This document shows positions 10,401 to 19,669 of a stretch of DNA of 64,000 nt, piece after piece. Source of the DNA: Rubrivivax sp. (GTDB lineage Bacteria > Pseudomonadota > Gammaproteobacteria > Burkholderiales > Burkholderiaceae_C); the NCBI GenBank assembly GCA_027485165.1, contig JAIXRN010000075.1, forward strand, positions 203,218 through 267,217. Reading direction: 5' to 3'. The notes beneath the pieces are model-generated. The model ran no database searches. It had not been told where the DNA came from and was given only the letters and a program-made list of their open reading frames with translations. The stretch's first letter is position 1. Each line of letters opens with the position of its first letter. The translations under genes and the position numbers were made by a program.

Positions 10401-10453
10401 TGAGCCAGCCCGGGCGCGGCACCGAGGTGATGGTGTCCTGGGCGCCGGCATGA
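7421..10453 (+). CDS. Cytosolic multi-GAF sensor histidine kinase (NarX/DegS-type core)
   Basis: A large 1010-residue kinase. The ATG at 7421, 5 bp after the preceding regulator, is used although the frame stays open much further upstream. About 800 residues of repeated GAF-like modules (I count roughly four, about residues 40-200, 240-410, 440-590 and 620-790), separated by Arg/Glu-rich helical linkers, precede the catalytic part. The HisKA_3 box RNRLAREIHDGIAQ carries the phospho-accepting His825. The ATPase domain shows RIAQEAVNNVLLHA and VADDGRGFD, ending in GLEGMRQRTRLLGAG. No signal peptide or membrane helix is visible, so the signal is probably intracellular. It is flanked by two NarL-type regulators. 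Confidence 0.93.
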   Translation: MDVPTRTGAAATHDWFDTPAAPLPDDQLAAARQRAAEAEALSGLLAGVVLATRELLDADDFAAGLNAWLARLGQAAGADVAVLIENFESPGQPTVARWRAMWRRHATAGVVGPIPATSDFIDWQRRLNAGETIWAHIDELRDPASVQFWRDTDCQTNLLVPIVLNGRAPYVLCFDWHLRQAWQPAYGTVLRTAADSLAAVLQRQAAAQALASEREARIEAERRRADEAAAHAARIERHSRLLAAVAESAEELLAARDLCATLGAVLQRIGQVMQAERAGIAQVHWTPHDPALRGWQQVTHEWTRAGRVRQLDSPAARIDMYRDDPTWERMLEQFRTHGRAVLQPEGLGEPCCSARALLGPAWTVCHPVLLDDAIVGVAFFDFPTPFQDSDAAELAALRTVASAMSDAMGRRALEQRTLHAEQQRSAALARVSESLRRTAQHVAEGVSLERVLGAALLEVAGISGARTAAVHRVERSGQVLQLMACVTAGQPLDLATDLRVRAWCQPVPLTRALPWLVRLSNDEFRVQRLAGEDGLSFDPAALEAHRSFGHSHLLQVPLYAGDELVGVMSLCFTADPEPAGLHADHARAVGHLMATALQMAQLSEAARRALLAGERERLQRERAAELARANEMLRSAMAALPGDADGHSFLATALTEIVAQSGAWMGHLFRFDEDSGLMRLVGSSHQGRWSPEGEADDPPHFRSGYRPLEPAMAQLMAKRRVQWVDIADGTRRDFMLPATHAWHQRQNHQAAAFQVLAVGPRLVGLVGMTFRDATPPPEVQLERVHALGQPMALALELARLAQLARRSAEQAAVMGERNRLAREIHDGIAQSFLAIGMQLEAATPPADGATAAAMQQARELAAHGLAEARRAVAALRPYELGKRSLPAALRELLAKRLAGSGLQLALELPPAWQALPPEAEDHLFRIAQEAVNNVLLHAAASTLRVELSQAAGETTLLVADDGRGFDTQSVRDGAFGLEGMRQRTRLLGAGLTLLSQPGRGTEVMVSWAPA

Positions 10454-10482
10454 AGCGCTTGGTCAGCCCCTGAGGAAGCCTG

Positions 10483-11115
10483 TTGACCCCCGACCTCATC
10501 CGCGTGCTGATTGCCGACGACCACCCCATCGTGCGCGGCGGCCTGGCGGGGCTGATCTCAGGCTGCGCCAGGCTGCAACTGGTGGGCGCGGCGGCGGACG
10601 GTGCCGAGGCGATCCGCCGCTACGCCGAACTGCGGCCCGACGTGGTGCTGATGGACCTGCGCATGCCCGGGGTGGACGGCGTGGCGGCCATCGAGGCCAT
10701 CCGCGCCCACGACCCGCAGGCGCGGGTGGTGATCCTCACCACCTTCGACGGCGAGGAAGACATCTGGCGCGGCCTGCGCGCCGGTGCCCGCGGCTATCTG
10801 CTGAAGGACTCGCCACCGGCCGACATCCTGGCCGGCATCGAGACCGTCATGCGCGGGCAGCGCTGCCTGCCGGGCCCGGTGGCGGCCAAGCTGGCGTCGC
10901 GCATGGAAGGCGAAGCCCTGTCGCGGCGCGAGACCGAGGTGCTGCGCCACCTGGCCCAGGGCCTGAGCAACAAAGAGATCGCCCGCGCCACGGGCATCAC
11001 CGAAGGCACGGTGAAGTTCCACGTCACCGCCGTGATGGCCAAGCTGGGCGCCAAGAGCCGCACCGAGGCCGTGACGCAGGCCGTGCGGCGCGGGCTGGTG
11101 CGGCTGGAAGGCTGA
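10483..11115 (+). CDS. NarL/FixJ-family response regulator (second of two)
   Basis: A 210-residue regulator beginning at TTG 10483 with a receiver domain from the first residues (IRVLIADDHPIVRGG; phospho-acceptor D58 in VLMDLRMPGVDG; conserved Lys in GYLLKD). The C-terminal LuxR-type helix-turn-helix reads LAQGLSNKEIARATGITEGT. It lies 29 bp after the kinase in the same direction, so it is the most likely cognate of that kinase. The non-ATG start is chosen because no closer start keeps the first receiver strand intact. Confidence 0.93.
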   Translation: MTPDLIRVLIADDHPIVRGGLAGLISGCARLQLVGAAADGAEAIRRYAELRPDVVLMDLRMPGVDGVAAIEAIRAHDPQARVVILTTFDGEEDIWRGLRAGARGYLLKDSPPADILAGIETVMRGQRCLPGPVAAKLASRMEGEALSRRETEVLRHLAQGLSNKEIARATGITEGTVKFHVTAVMAKLGAKSRTEAVTQAVRRGLVRLEG

Positions 11116-11116
11116 C

Positions 11117-12253
11117 TCAGGCGCCGGCGTTCACGGCCAGCGCCGCGCCTTCGGCCATCGCAGCCAGCTTGGCGTAGACGATGTCCTCGTCGACCGCACC
11201 GAAGCCGGCGAAGGTGCCAAAGCCGCAATCGCTGCCGGCAATCACGCGGTCGACGCCCACGATGTCGACGAAGCGCTGCAGCCGCTGCGCGATGAGCTGC
11301 GGGTGTTCGATGAAGTTGGTGGTGGTGTCCAGCACGCCGGGGATCAGCAGCTTGTCGTCCGGGATCTGCCGACGCATGTCGCGCACGGTCGCCCATTCGT
11401 GGCCGTGGCGCGGGTTGGCGGTCTCGAACAGCAGGCCCCGGGGCTTGGCCTTCAGCACCGTGGGCAGGATGGTGGCCAGCGGCACGTCGCGGTGGTGCGG
11501 GCCTTCGTAGTTGCCCCAGCACACGTGCATGCGCACGCGGTCTGCTGGAATCGCCACCAGCGCGTAGTTCAGCGCTTCCACATGCTTTTCGATGCGCGCC
11601 AGGTAGGCCGGCTCTTCCAGTTCGCGGTACATCATGTGCCGGCCCAGGCCCAGGTCGGGCGAATCGATCTGCAGCATCAGCCCGGCGTCGACGATGGCGT
11701 GGTATTCGTGCCGCAGCGCGTGCGCCAGCGCTTCGAGATAGGCGTCGTCATCGGCGTAATGCTGGTTGGGCTGGAACAGCGCCACCACACCGGGGGAGGC
11801 CGCGTTCATGAACATCGCACCCGCGCCGTGCCGCTGCGCGGCGGCCTTCAGGTGCGCGATGTCCTTCATCAGGGGCTCGAGCGTGCGCACCGCGATCGGC
11901 CCCACGCAACAGGGCCGGCGGTAGGTGGGCGTGCCGCCGCTGGTGCGCAGCCGTTCGCGGAAGCCGGGGTAGTCCAGCAGGTCGCCCGGCGTGCGGCGCG
12001 GGCTGTCGCCGTCGAAGCCGGTGTAGCGGTCCTTCAGGTAGGTGGCGTAGCTGATCTTGCTCATCTCGCCATCGCTGACGATGTCCACGCCCGCGGCCAC
12101 CTGGCGGCGCACGCAGTCGTCGATGGCCGCGGCCATCACGGCATCGAAGGCAGCTTCGTCGACAGCTTCGCCGCGCTCACGCGCAAAGATCAGGTCGACG
12201 ACCGGCTGGCTGCGCGGCAGGCTGCCAACGTGGGTGGTGGGCAGGCGCTGCAT
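11117..12253 (-). CDS. Cobalamin-independent methionine synthase-like protein (MetE C-terminal domain family)
   Basis: A 378-residue protein equal to the catalytic C-terminal barrel of MetE without its N-terminal half. The beginning THVGSLPRSQPVVDLI, then GVDIVSDGEMSKISYATYL, and later QIDSPDLGLGRH, HVCWGNYEG and IAGSDCGFGTF are typical of the UROD/MetE superfamily group that includes epoxyalkane:coenzyme M transferase-like enzymes. A zinc-thiolate-dependent transfer or cleavage reaction is plausible, but MetE activity itself is unlikely at this length. It follows the TonB-dependent receptor by 14 bp on the minus strand, which ties it to the adjacent catabolic regulon. Its last bases nearly meet the response-regulator stop from the other strand. 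Confidence 0.85.
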   Translation of the reverse strand: MQRLPTTHVGSLPRSQPVVDLIFARERGEAVDEAAFDAVMAAAIDDCVRRQVAAGVDIVSDGEMSKISYATYLKDRYTGFDGDSPRRTPGDLLDYPGFRERLRTSGGTPTYRRPCCVGPIAVRTLEPLMKDIAHLKAAAQRHGAGAMFMNAASPGVVALFQPNQHYADDDAYLEALAHALRHEYHAIVDAGLMLQIDSPDLGLGRHMMYRELEEPAYLARIEKHVEALNYALVAIPADRVRMHVCWGNYEGPHHRDVPLATILPTVLKAKPRGLLFETANPRHGHEWATVRDMRRQIPDDKLLIPGVLDTTTNFIEHPQLIAQRLQRFVDIVGVDRVIAGSDCGFGTFAGFGAVDEDIVYAKLAAMAEGAALAVNAGA

Positions 12254-12267
12254 CGCGTTGCCTGGCC

Positions 12268-14949
12268 TCAGAACGCCGAGTACGAAGCGCGCAGGCCGAA
12301 GGTGCGCGGCATCGCCCCGCTGACCTGCAGCGCGCCACCGCCGCCCCAGACGAAGCGGTTAATGGTCTGCTTGTCGGTGAAGTTGTCGACGTAGGCCTGC
12401 AGCGCGAAGCTTTCGTTGACCTTCCAGTTGAGCTTGAAGTCGGCCTTCGCATAGGCGCCCTGCTTTTCGAGGCTGGCGTTGCTGGGTTGGCCGAAGAAGC
12501 CGCTGCTGTAGTTCACCGCCAGCAGCGGGGTCAGCACGCCCAGGGTGCCCAACGGGATGTCGACCTTGGCAAACACCGAGACCTGGCTTTCCGGGCTGTA
12601 GGGCAGCTTGTTGCCGGTCAGGTCGCAGCCGAAGGCTGCCGCTGGCTGGCCAGTGCCGCCTGTACCGGGCACCACGCCGCAGCGGTAGCCGGGCGCAAAC
12701 AGGCGCCGCTGGCCAGCGGGCGCCAGGACCACGCCATTGGCATCGACCTGCGCGGCGGTGGAAGCCGGATCGGCCACCAGGATCGACGTGCCGAAGGGCA
12801 GGGCCACGTCGGGGAAGCTGGTGTACTTCGCATCCAGCAGCGTCAGCGTGCCGCCCAGGGTCAGGGCCTTGGTGGCGCGCCACTCGGTTTCGAGCTCGAA
12901 GCCGTTGGCCTTGGCTTTGGCGGCGTTGAAGATCGTGGAGATCGTCGTCGCGCCGACGGCAATCTGGCGCTGTTCCTGCAGGTTGGTGTAGCGGTTGGTG
13001 TACAGCGCCGCATTGACCTGCAGCTTGTTGTCGAGGAAGCGGTTCTTCGAACCCAGCTCCAGCGCCGTGACTTCCTCGGGTTTGAAGGTGCGCACCGCGG
13101 CCAGCGCCTGGCCCGAGTTGAACCCGCCCGAACGGAAGCCCGTGGACACCGATGCAAACACCAGCTGCGAAGCCGAGAGCTTGTAGTCCACCGCCAGCCG
13201 GCCGGTGGTCTTGCTGAAAGTGGCGTCGTCGTAGGTGGCGCCGGTGACGGTGTTGGTGCCCGGCAGGCAGTTGAAGCCCGGCTGCGCATTCGACCCGGTG
13301 CAGTTGGTGGCGCCCTGCGTACCGAAAGCAGCAGCACCGGGCCGCGCCGTGTCCAGCGTGATCAGGGTGCCGTCTGGCGCGCCCAGCACCAGCGGCAACA
13401 CGCTGTTGGCATTGGCGAACTTGAAGGACTTCTTGTCGCGCGTGTGCCGCAGGCCCACCGTGACGGTCAAGGCATCGGTCGCGCGGAAACTCAGCTGGCC
13501 GTACAGGGCGGTGGACTGGGTTTCGGGCTGCTGCAGGTCGTAGAAACCGGCGCCGTTCTGCGGCAGCGTGAGCGCTGTCGATGTCGCCGTGGACCGGATC
13601 GTGCGCGGCAGCTGCTGGTTGATGAACAGGCCCGTGAGTTCATCCTTGAACAGGTAGACCCCGGCGACATAGCCCAGCGGGCCGCTGCCTTCGGACAGCA
13701 CCTGGAATTCCTGCGTCAGCGTCTTGGCGGATGTCCGCTGGTAGTCGATGCCGATGGTGGAAGCCGAGAAATCGGTGTCCGACGAACGGGCGGCGTCGAA
13801 ATCTGCATAGCCCGTGATCGACTTCAGGGTCAGGCCCGGCAGGCGCCAGCTGATGTCGGCCGACAGGTTGCGGTCCTCCAAATCCAGGAAGGACCGGTAG
13901 TCGTTGTTGATGCGGTCCAGTTGCCCCGGCTTGTGCAGCGGGATGCCCAGGTCCACGCTGGTACCGGTGGCATTGGCGCCGGTACCTGCGCCTGCACCCA
14001 CGGTGCGTGTGCAGTCGTTGACGCCGTCGCGGTTGCCGCCCCGCGAATTGATCGCGGTGACGGTGGCGTTGAAGAGCTGCTGGCACGAAGGGGTGTGTAA
14101 GAAGGTGCCCGCCAGCTTGTAGCCGAAGGCCGAGCCCCCATTGCCCTTCTGCTGGGTGGTGTCTGCGCGCAGCACCACGTCGATGTCGCGCGTGGGCTTC
14201 AGGGCCAGGCTGGCACGCAGGTAGCGCAAGTCCTGGTCGAAGAGACCAGCCGCGGGGTTGAAGTCGTTCTTCACCCAGGGGTCAGCCTTTTCCACCGCGC
14301 CGGCAAAGCGCAGCGCAGCCTGGTCGCCCAGGGGCACGTTCACGGCGCCGTCGAAGCGCTTCTTGCCGAAGCTGCCCAGCGTCAGGTTGGCAGATGCTTC
14401 GCGGCTGCCGATTTCGGGCGCGTTGGTGGTGACGACGATGTTGCCGCCAAAGGTATTGCGGCCGAAGAGCGTGCCTTGCGGCCCGCGCTGGATCTCCACG
14501 CGGCTGACGTCGACGAAGCCCAGCATGGCCTGTTGCGCGCGGCTCTTGTAGATGCCATCGACGAAGAAGCCGATCGTGGTGTCGGCGTTCACGGCCACGT
14601 TCTCGGTGCGCACGCCGCGGATCGCCGGCCGGGCGTCGACACCCGACTTGCCGAAGGTAAAGCCAGGCACCAGCCCTTCGATGCTGGACAGGTCCAGCAC
14701 GTTGCGCTCGGCCAGCCGTTCCGCCGGCAGGGCGGTGACGGTGACGGCCACCTTCTGCTGGTCTTCGATGCGGCGGTTGGCCGTGACCGTGACCGTGATG
14801 AGCTGGCCGCTGTCGGCTGCGGCTGCGCCTGTTCCGGCGGACGCTGGGCTGGCCTGCGCCCATGCCGTCGATACACCCGCTGCCGCGGCCCAGACCGCAC
14901 ACACCCACGCGATCTCGCGCACCACGAACCGCTGCTGACCGTGAACCAT
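12268..14949 (-). CDS. TonB-dependent outer-membrane receptor
   Basis: An 893-residue outer-membrane transporter. The ATG at 14949 is preferred over upstream in-frame ATGs because a GGAG ribosome site precedes it and it starts a signal peptide ending AWA-Q. A plug domain follows (LDLSSIEGLVPGFTFG, IGFFVDGIYKSR, VEIQRGPQGTLFGRN) and then a 22-strand barrel ending in the aromatic terminus TFGLRASYSAF. The sequence resembles receptors for organic compounds (FecA/CirA-like Pfam domains) rather than an obvious siderophore locus, since no iron genes are near. The upstream region carries a copy of the LacI-type operator shared with the plus-strand operon. The MetE-like gene is co-transcribed. Confidence 0.94.
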   Translation of the reverse strand: MVHGQQRFVVREIAWVCAVWAAAAGVSTAWAQASPASAGTGAAAADSGQLITVTVTANRRIEDQQKVAVTVTALPAERLAERNVLDLSSIEGLVPGFTFGKSGVDARPAIRGVRTENVAVNADTTIGFFVDGIYKSRAQQAMLGFVDVSRVEIQRGPQGTLFGRNTFGGNIVVTTNAPEIGSREASANLTLGSFGKKRFDGAVNVPLGDQAALRFAGAVEKADPWVKNDFNPAAGLFDQDLRYLRASLALKPTRDIDVVLRADTTQQKGNGGSAFGYKLAGTFLHTPSCQQLFNATVTAINSRGGNRDGVNDCTRTVGAGAGTGANATGTSVDLGIPLHKPGQLDRINNDYRSFLDLEDRNLSADISWRLPGLTLKSITGYADFDAARSSDTDFSASTIGIDYQRTSAKTLTQEFQVLSEGSGPLGYVAGVYLFKDELTGLFINQQLPRTIRSTATSTALTLPQNGAGFYDLQQPETQSTALYGQLSFRATDALTVTVGLRHTRDKKSFKFANANSVLPLVLGAPDGTLITLDTARPGAAAFGTQGATNCTGSNAQPGFNCLPGTNTVTGATYDDATFSKTTGRLAVDYKLSASQLVFASVSTGFRSGGFNSGQALAAVRTFKPEEVTALELGSKNRFLDNKLQVNAALYTNRYTNLQEQRQIAVGATTISTIFNAAKAKANGFELETEWRATKALTLGGTLTLLDAKYTSFPDVALPFGTSILVADPASTAAQVDANGVVLAPAGQRRLFAPGYRCGVVPGTGGTGQPAAAFGCDLTGNKLPYSPESQVSVFAKVDIPLGTLGVLTPLLAVNYSSGFFGQPSNASLEKQGAYAKADFKLNWKVNESFALQAYVDNFTDKQTINRFVWGGGGALQVSGAMPRTFGLRASYSAF

Positions 14950-15042
14950 GCCGTCGCTCCGAGTTGTGGCGGGCGCATGGCCGCACCCCATGCGCGGCAC
15001 TGCCCGTCGACGGCCTGCAGTGTGCATGCCGATTCCGCGGCT

Positions 15043-15056
15043 TGCAAGCGTATGCA
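15043..15056. promoter_or_regulatory. Candidate LacI-family operator, imperfect copy
   Basis: TGCAAGCGTATGCA has the CG-centred half-site (GTATGCA) of the perfect palindrome upstream of the lacI gene and differs from it at two positions. It lies 94 bp upstream of the TonB receptor start and 66 bp upstream of the SnoaL-like gene, so one bound repressor could control both directions. The match was found by eye; binding is inferred. Confidence 0.6.
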
Positions 15057-15121
15057 TTACGATTTCCCATCCGCTGGTGAAAACCCCGAGCAGCCCGGCC
15101 CAGCATCATTGAGAGCGCACC

Positions 15122-16300
15122 ATGAGCATCCCACCCCCTGCTGCCACACCCCAGATGCCCGCTTCGGCCCAGCCGTCCCCGCGGGTCTCTGGCGACGGCG
15201 GGGCACCGCCCATCGCGCCCCCCCAGCCCCGGCCCGACCCGGCCTTGCTGGCGCGGTGCAAGGCCGATGTGTGGCGTCTGCTGCAGGCCACACCCGGCCC
15301 CGACACGGCGGCCGCGCTGCACGCCGCCCTGGCGCCCGATGCCCAGTGGCACGTAGCGCACCCTTTCAACAACCTGCAGGGTGCCCAGGCCATCCATCAG
15401 CGGCTCTGGGCACCGCTGCAGCGCGCACTGCCGGACCTGGAACGGCGCACCGACCTCTTCCTGGCGGGGCACTGGGCGAGCCCACCTGAAGGCTTCGTCG
15501 GCCATTCGCCGGCCGCGGTGCGCGGCGAAGGCTGGTGGGCCAGTGCCCACGGGCATTACGTCGGCACGTTCAAGCAGCCTTGGCTGGGCATCCCGCCCAC
15601 GGGCGAGCCCGTCGCGCTGCGCTTTGGCGAGTTCTACCGCTGGGAACCTGCAGATGAGCCCGGGCGCGATGGTCAGCAGGGCCGCGGCCGCATCACCGAA
15701 GCCCGCGTGTTGCTGGACGTGGTGGACCTGGCCCGCCAGGCCGGGCGCCCCCTGCTGCCGCCCAGCCGCGGCCTGGACTGGCTGGTGCCGGGCCCAGGCC
15801 CGCATGACGGGCTGCTGCTGGACGCTGTGGACCCGGCGGCCGGCGAACGCAGCATGCACCTGGTGCTGTCGATGATCGCCGGGCTGTTCGCCTTCGACGG
15901 CAAGAACCTCGACTCGATGGGCATGCCACGCTTCTGGCACCCCCAGATGATGTGGTACGGGCCGGGTGGCATCGGCACCGCGCGGGGCGTCAGCGGCTTC
16001 CAGCGCCATCACCAGGCGCCTTTCCTGCACGCCTTCCCGGACCGGCGCGGCAACGGCCACCGCGCCCGCGTGGCCGAAGGGCCGTATGTCGCGTCCACCG
16101 GCTGGCCCAGCGTGGTGGCCACGCACGCGGGCGACTACCTGGGCGTGCCCGCCACGGGCCGGCGCATCGGCATGCGCGTGATGGACTGGTGGCGCCACGA
16201 CGGCCAGCTGCTGACCGAGAACTGGGTGCTCATCGACCTGCCGCACCTGATGTTGCAGATGGACGTGGACCTGCTGGCGCCGCTGCAGGCCGACGCCTGA
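15122..16300 (+). CDS. Tandem SnoaL/NTF2-like domain protein
   Basis: A 392-residue protein made of two SnoaL-like (polyketide-cyclase/ester-cyclase type, NTF2 fold) domains. The first spans about residues 40-200 (WHVAHPFNNLQGAQAIHQRL; GHYVGTFKQPWLGIPPTG; FGEFYRWEP). The second spans about 230-390 (FWHPQMMWYGPGGIGTARGV, then FQRHHQAPFLHAFPDR and WVLIDLPHLMLQMDVD). SnoaL relatives are small cone-shaped enzymes acting on hydrophobic or polyketide-like ligands, or are non-enzymatic binders. It is divergent from the TonB receptor and shares the operator region with it. The reaction is unknown; the gene after lacI encodes a second such tandem protein, suggesting a shared ligand. Confidence 0.82.
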   Translation: MSIPPPAATPQMPASAQPSPRVSGDGGAPPIAPPQPRPDPALLARCKADVWRLLQATPGPDTAAALHAALAPDAQWHVAHPFNNLQGAQAIHQRLWAPLQRALPDLERRTDLFLAGHWASPPEGFVGHSPAAVRGEGWWASAHGHYVGTFKQPWLGIPPTGEPVALRFGEFYRWEPADEPGRDGQQGRGRITEARVLLDVVDLARQAGRPLLPPSRGLDWLVPGPGPHDGLLLDAVDPAAGERSMHLVLSMIAGLFAFDGKNLDSMGMPRFWHPQMMWYGPGGIGTARGVSGFQRHHQAPFLHAFPDRRGNGHRARVAEGPYVASTGWPSVVATHAGDYLGVPATGRRIGMRVMDWWRHDGQLLTENWVLIDLPHLMLQMDVDLLAPLQADA

Positions 16301-16380
16301 GCAGACGGGTGTTTTCCCGGTCTGCCAACGCAAGCCGGTGGGCTTGACGGCGGTGCTGGTCTCGTTCAGCATGAGCGGTG

Positions 16381-16394
16381 TGCATACGTATGCA
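16381..16394. promoter_or_regulatory. Candidate LacI-family operator, perfect palindrome
   Basis: TGCATACGTATGCA is a perfect 14-bp palindrome with the central CG typical of LacI/GalR operators. It lies in the 216-bp gap between the first SnoaL-like gene and the lacI gene, 123 bp before the lacI start, where autoregulation of the eight-gene operon would be expected. A near copy lies at 15043-15056 before the divergent receptor gene. Confidence 0.7.
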
Positions 16395-16516
16395 GCCTCA
16401 AAAGGATGCGCCGCAAAATCCTATGACCTGCTTCCTTGAACACGGCCAGAGCATGACGAGCCAGATCGCCGCCAGCCCGCGATGACGGCGATGACCTTGA
16501 TCAGGCCGCACGGCAA

Positions 16517-17614
16517 ATGGACAGCGTCATGATGGCAACCCTGTCGCACCCGAACCGCCCTGCGCCGCCGCGCCCGGGCCCCGCCATGGCCAAGTCCACC
16601 GTGACCTCGATCGATGTAGCCCGTCTCGCCGAGGTCTCGCAGTCCGCCGTCAGCCGCACTTTCACGCCCGGCGCCAGCGTCGCCCCGGATACGCGCGCCC
16701 GCGTGCTGGAAGCCGCGCGCAAGCTGGGCTACCGGCCCAACGCCATCGCGCGCACGCTGAGCACGCGGCGCTCGCGCATGATCGCGCTGGTGATGTCCAA
16801 CCTGCAGAACCAGTTCTATCCGCTGGTGGTGGAGCAGCTCTCGCAGCGCCTGCAGAAGGACGGCTACCACGTGCTGCTGTTCATCACCGAGAACGAGGAC
16901 GCCGACGAGCTGCTGGTGGAGCTGATGCGCTACCAGGTCGACGGTATCGTGATGGCGTCGACCCAGCTGTCTTCGGGCCTGGCACAGGAGATCGCCGATG
17001 CGCGCATCCCCGTGGTGATGTTCAACCGCAGCACCCGGGCCGGGCGCGTCAGCACCGTCAGCAGCGACAACCACGGCGGCGGCCGGGCGGTGGCGCAGTT
17101 CCTGGCCGCGGGCGGCCACCAGCGCGTGGCCTACCTGGCCGGCGCCGAGGACACGTCCACCAACCAGGACCGCGAACGCGGCCTGCGCGACGGCCTGGCC
17201 GAACACGGCCTGCGCGTGGTGGCGCGTGCCGTGGGCCACTACGACTTCGAACGCGCGCGCCAGGCCACGCACGAACTCTTCGGCCCGCTGGTGGCGCCCA
17301 GCGAACGGCCCGACGCGCTGTTCGTGGCCAGCGACCACATGGCCTTCGCGGCGATGGACGTGCTGCGGCTGGAACTGGGCCTGCGCGTGCCCGAAGACGT
17401 CTCGGTGGTGGGCTATGACGACGTGCCGCAGGCGGCCTGGGGCTCGTACGCGCTGACGACCGTGGCACAGGACGCCACTTTGATGATCGAGGCCACCGTC
17501 GGCACTCTGCTGCAGCAGCTGGAAGACGATGCCGTGTCGCGCGGACAGGTGCTGGTGCCGGCAACGCTGGTGGTGCGGCAGTCGGCACGGCGGCCGGCAG
17601 AGGACACACCATGA
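16517..17614 (+). CDS. LacI/GalR-family transcriptional regulator
   Basis: A 365-residue regulator: an N-terminal helix-turn-helix (SIDVARLAEVSQSAVSRTF), a hinge helix (YRPNAIARTLSTRRSRMIAL) and a periplasmic-binding-protein-like effector domain (FVASDHMAFAAMDVLR; DVSVVGYDDVPQAAWGSYAL). The ATG at 16517 gives 23 extra residues before the helix-turn-helix; the ATG at 16586 (MAKSTVTSIDVARL) gives the usual family length and may be the real start. It heads a plus-strand operon through the aldolase gene, overlapping the next gene by ATGA. It probably represses this operon and the TonB receptor through the CG-centred palindromes at 15043 and 16381 until its small-molecule ligand binds. Confidence 0.95.
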   Translation: MDSVMMATLSHPNRPAPPRPGPAMAKSTVTSIDVARLAEVSQSAVSRTFTPGASVAPDTRARVLEAARKLGYRPNAIARTLSTRRSRMIALVMSNLQNQFYPLVVEQLSQRLQKDGYHVLLFITENEDADELLVELMRYQVDGIVMASTQLSSGLAQEIADARIPVVMFNRSTRAGRVSTVSSDNHGGGRAVAQFLAAGGHQRVAYLAGAEDTSTNQDRERGLRDGLAEHGLRVVARAVGHYDFERARQATHELFGPLVAPSERPDALFVASDHMAFAAMDVLRLELGLRVPEDVSVVGYDDVPQAAWGSYALTTVAQDATLMIEATVGTLLQQLEDDAVSRGQVLVPATLVVRQSARRPAEDTP

Positions 17615-18561
17615 AAGGCTTCGATCCCGCCTTCACCGACCTGGACGACTACATCCGCGTCATCACCGCGCGCATCTGGGAAGGCCGCGAGATCGACCGC
17701 ATCCACGACTGGTACGCACCCGACTGCGCCGTCATCACGCCCGGCGGCACGCAACAGGGCGTGGACGCGGTGGTGCGCGGCACGCTGGAAACGCTGCAGC
17801 AGTTCCCGGACCGGCGGCTGCTGTGCGAAGACATCGTCAGCGCGGGCGACGACGAGGCGGGCTATCTCTCATCGCACCGCATCGCGTCGACCATGACCCA
17901 CCGCGGCGACGGCGCCTTCGGCCTGGCCAGCGGCCAGCGCGTGCGGGTGCGCACCGTGGCCGACTGCGTGTGCCGGGGCAACCGCATCGTGCACGAATGG
18001 CTGGTGCGCGACCAGGGTGCAATGGCGCTGCAGCTGGGCCGCAGCCCGCGTGGCCTGGCGCAAGCCTGGATGGCCACCCGCGGCGCCCCCACGCTGCCTC
18101 TGCATCAACCCCCGGCCCCCGGCGGCTGGCAGAACCCGCAGCACACCACGCCAGGCGCGGCTTTGCTGGCCGCCACCTACCGCGCGCTCTGGGCCGGCGA
18201 CCTGGCCGTGCTGGCCCGCCACTGCGACGAAGCGCTGGACCTGCACGGCCCCAGTGGATTCACCGGCATGGGCCTGGCCGATGCCGAAGGCCTGTGGTTC
18301 GGCCTGACGGCAGCTTTTGCGGGCGCCACGCTGCACATCGACAGCCTGGCTGAACGCATCGACCCCGGGCGCACGCCGCGCGTGGCCATGCGCTGGCGCA
18401 TCACGGGCCAGCACGTGGGCGGCGGGCGCTATGGCGCGGCCACGCAGCGGCCGGTGGAGATCCTGGGTATCACGCACGCCGAGGTGGACCACGCGCGCGG
18501 CCGCATCCTGCGCGAATGGCTGCTCATCGACGAGGTGGCGCTGTGGATGCAATTGCTGTGA
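17611..18561 (+). CDS. Second tandem SnoaL/NTF2-like domain protein
   Basis: A 316-residue protein with two NTF2-fold SnoaL-like modules. Residues about 10-140 include IWEGREIDRIHDWYAPDCAV and GNRIVHEWLVRDQGAM. Residues about 170-315 include TYRALWAGDLAVLARHCDEA and ILREWLLIDEVALWMQLL. The repeating pattern 'EW(L)xRD/IDE' at each domain end resembles SnoaL/ester cyclase families. It overlaps the regulator stop (ATGA) and precedes the ABC ATPase by 31 bp. Together with the 392-residue protein it gives the locus four SnoaL modules. Whether they are hydratases, isomerases or ligand carriers cannot be told. Confidence 0.82.
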   Translation: MKGFDPAFTDLDDYIRVITARIWEGREIDRIHDWYAPDCAVITPGGTQQGVDAVVRGTLETLQQFPDRRLLCEDIVSAGDDEAGYLSSHRIASTMTHRGDGAFGLASGQRVRVRTVADCVCRGNRIVHEWLVRDQGAMALQLGRSPRGLAQAWMATRGAPTLPLHQPPAPGGWQNPQHTTPGAALLAATYRALWAGDLAVLARHCDEALDLHGPSGFTGMGLADAEGLWFGLTAAFAGATLHIDSLAERIDPGRTPRVAMRWRITGQHVGGGRYGAATQRPVEILGITHAEVDHARGRILREWLLIDEVALWMQLL

Positions 18562-18592
18562 GCCCGCAGGCCCACCCGCACGAGAGGGCACG

Positions 18593-19665
<1,073 letters not shown>

Positions 19666-19669
<4 letters not shown>

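Noticed and set aside
12487..14100. Plus-strand open frame opposite the TonB receptor
   Set aside because: Composition is low-complexity and antisense to a well-supported receptor gene.
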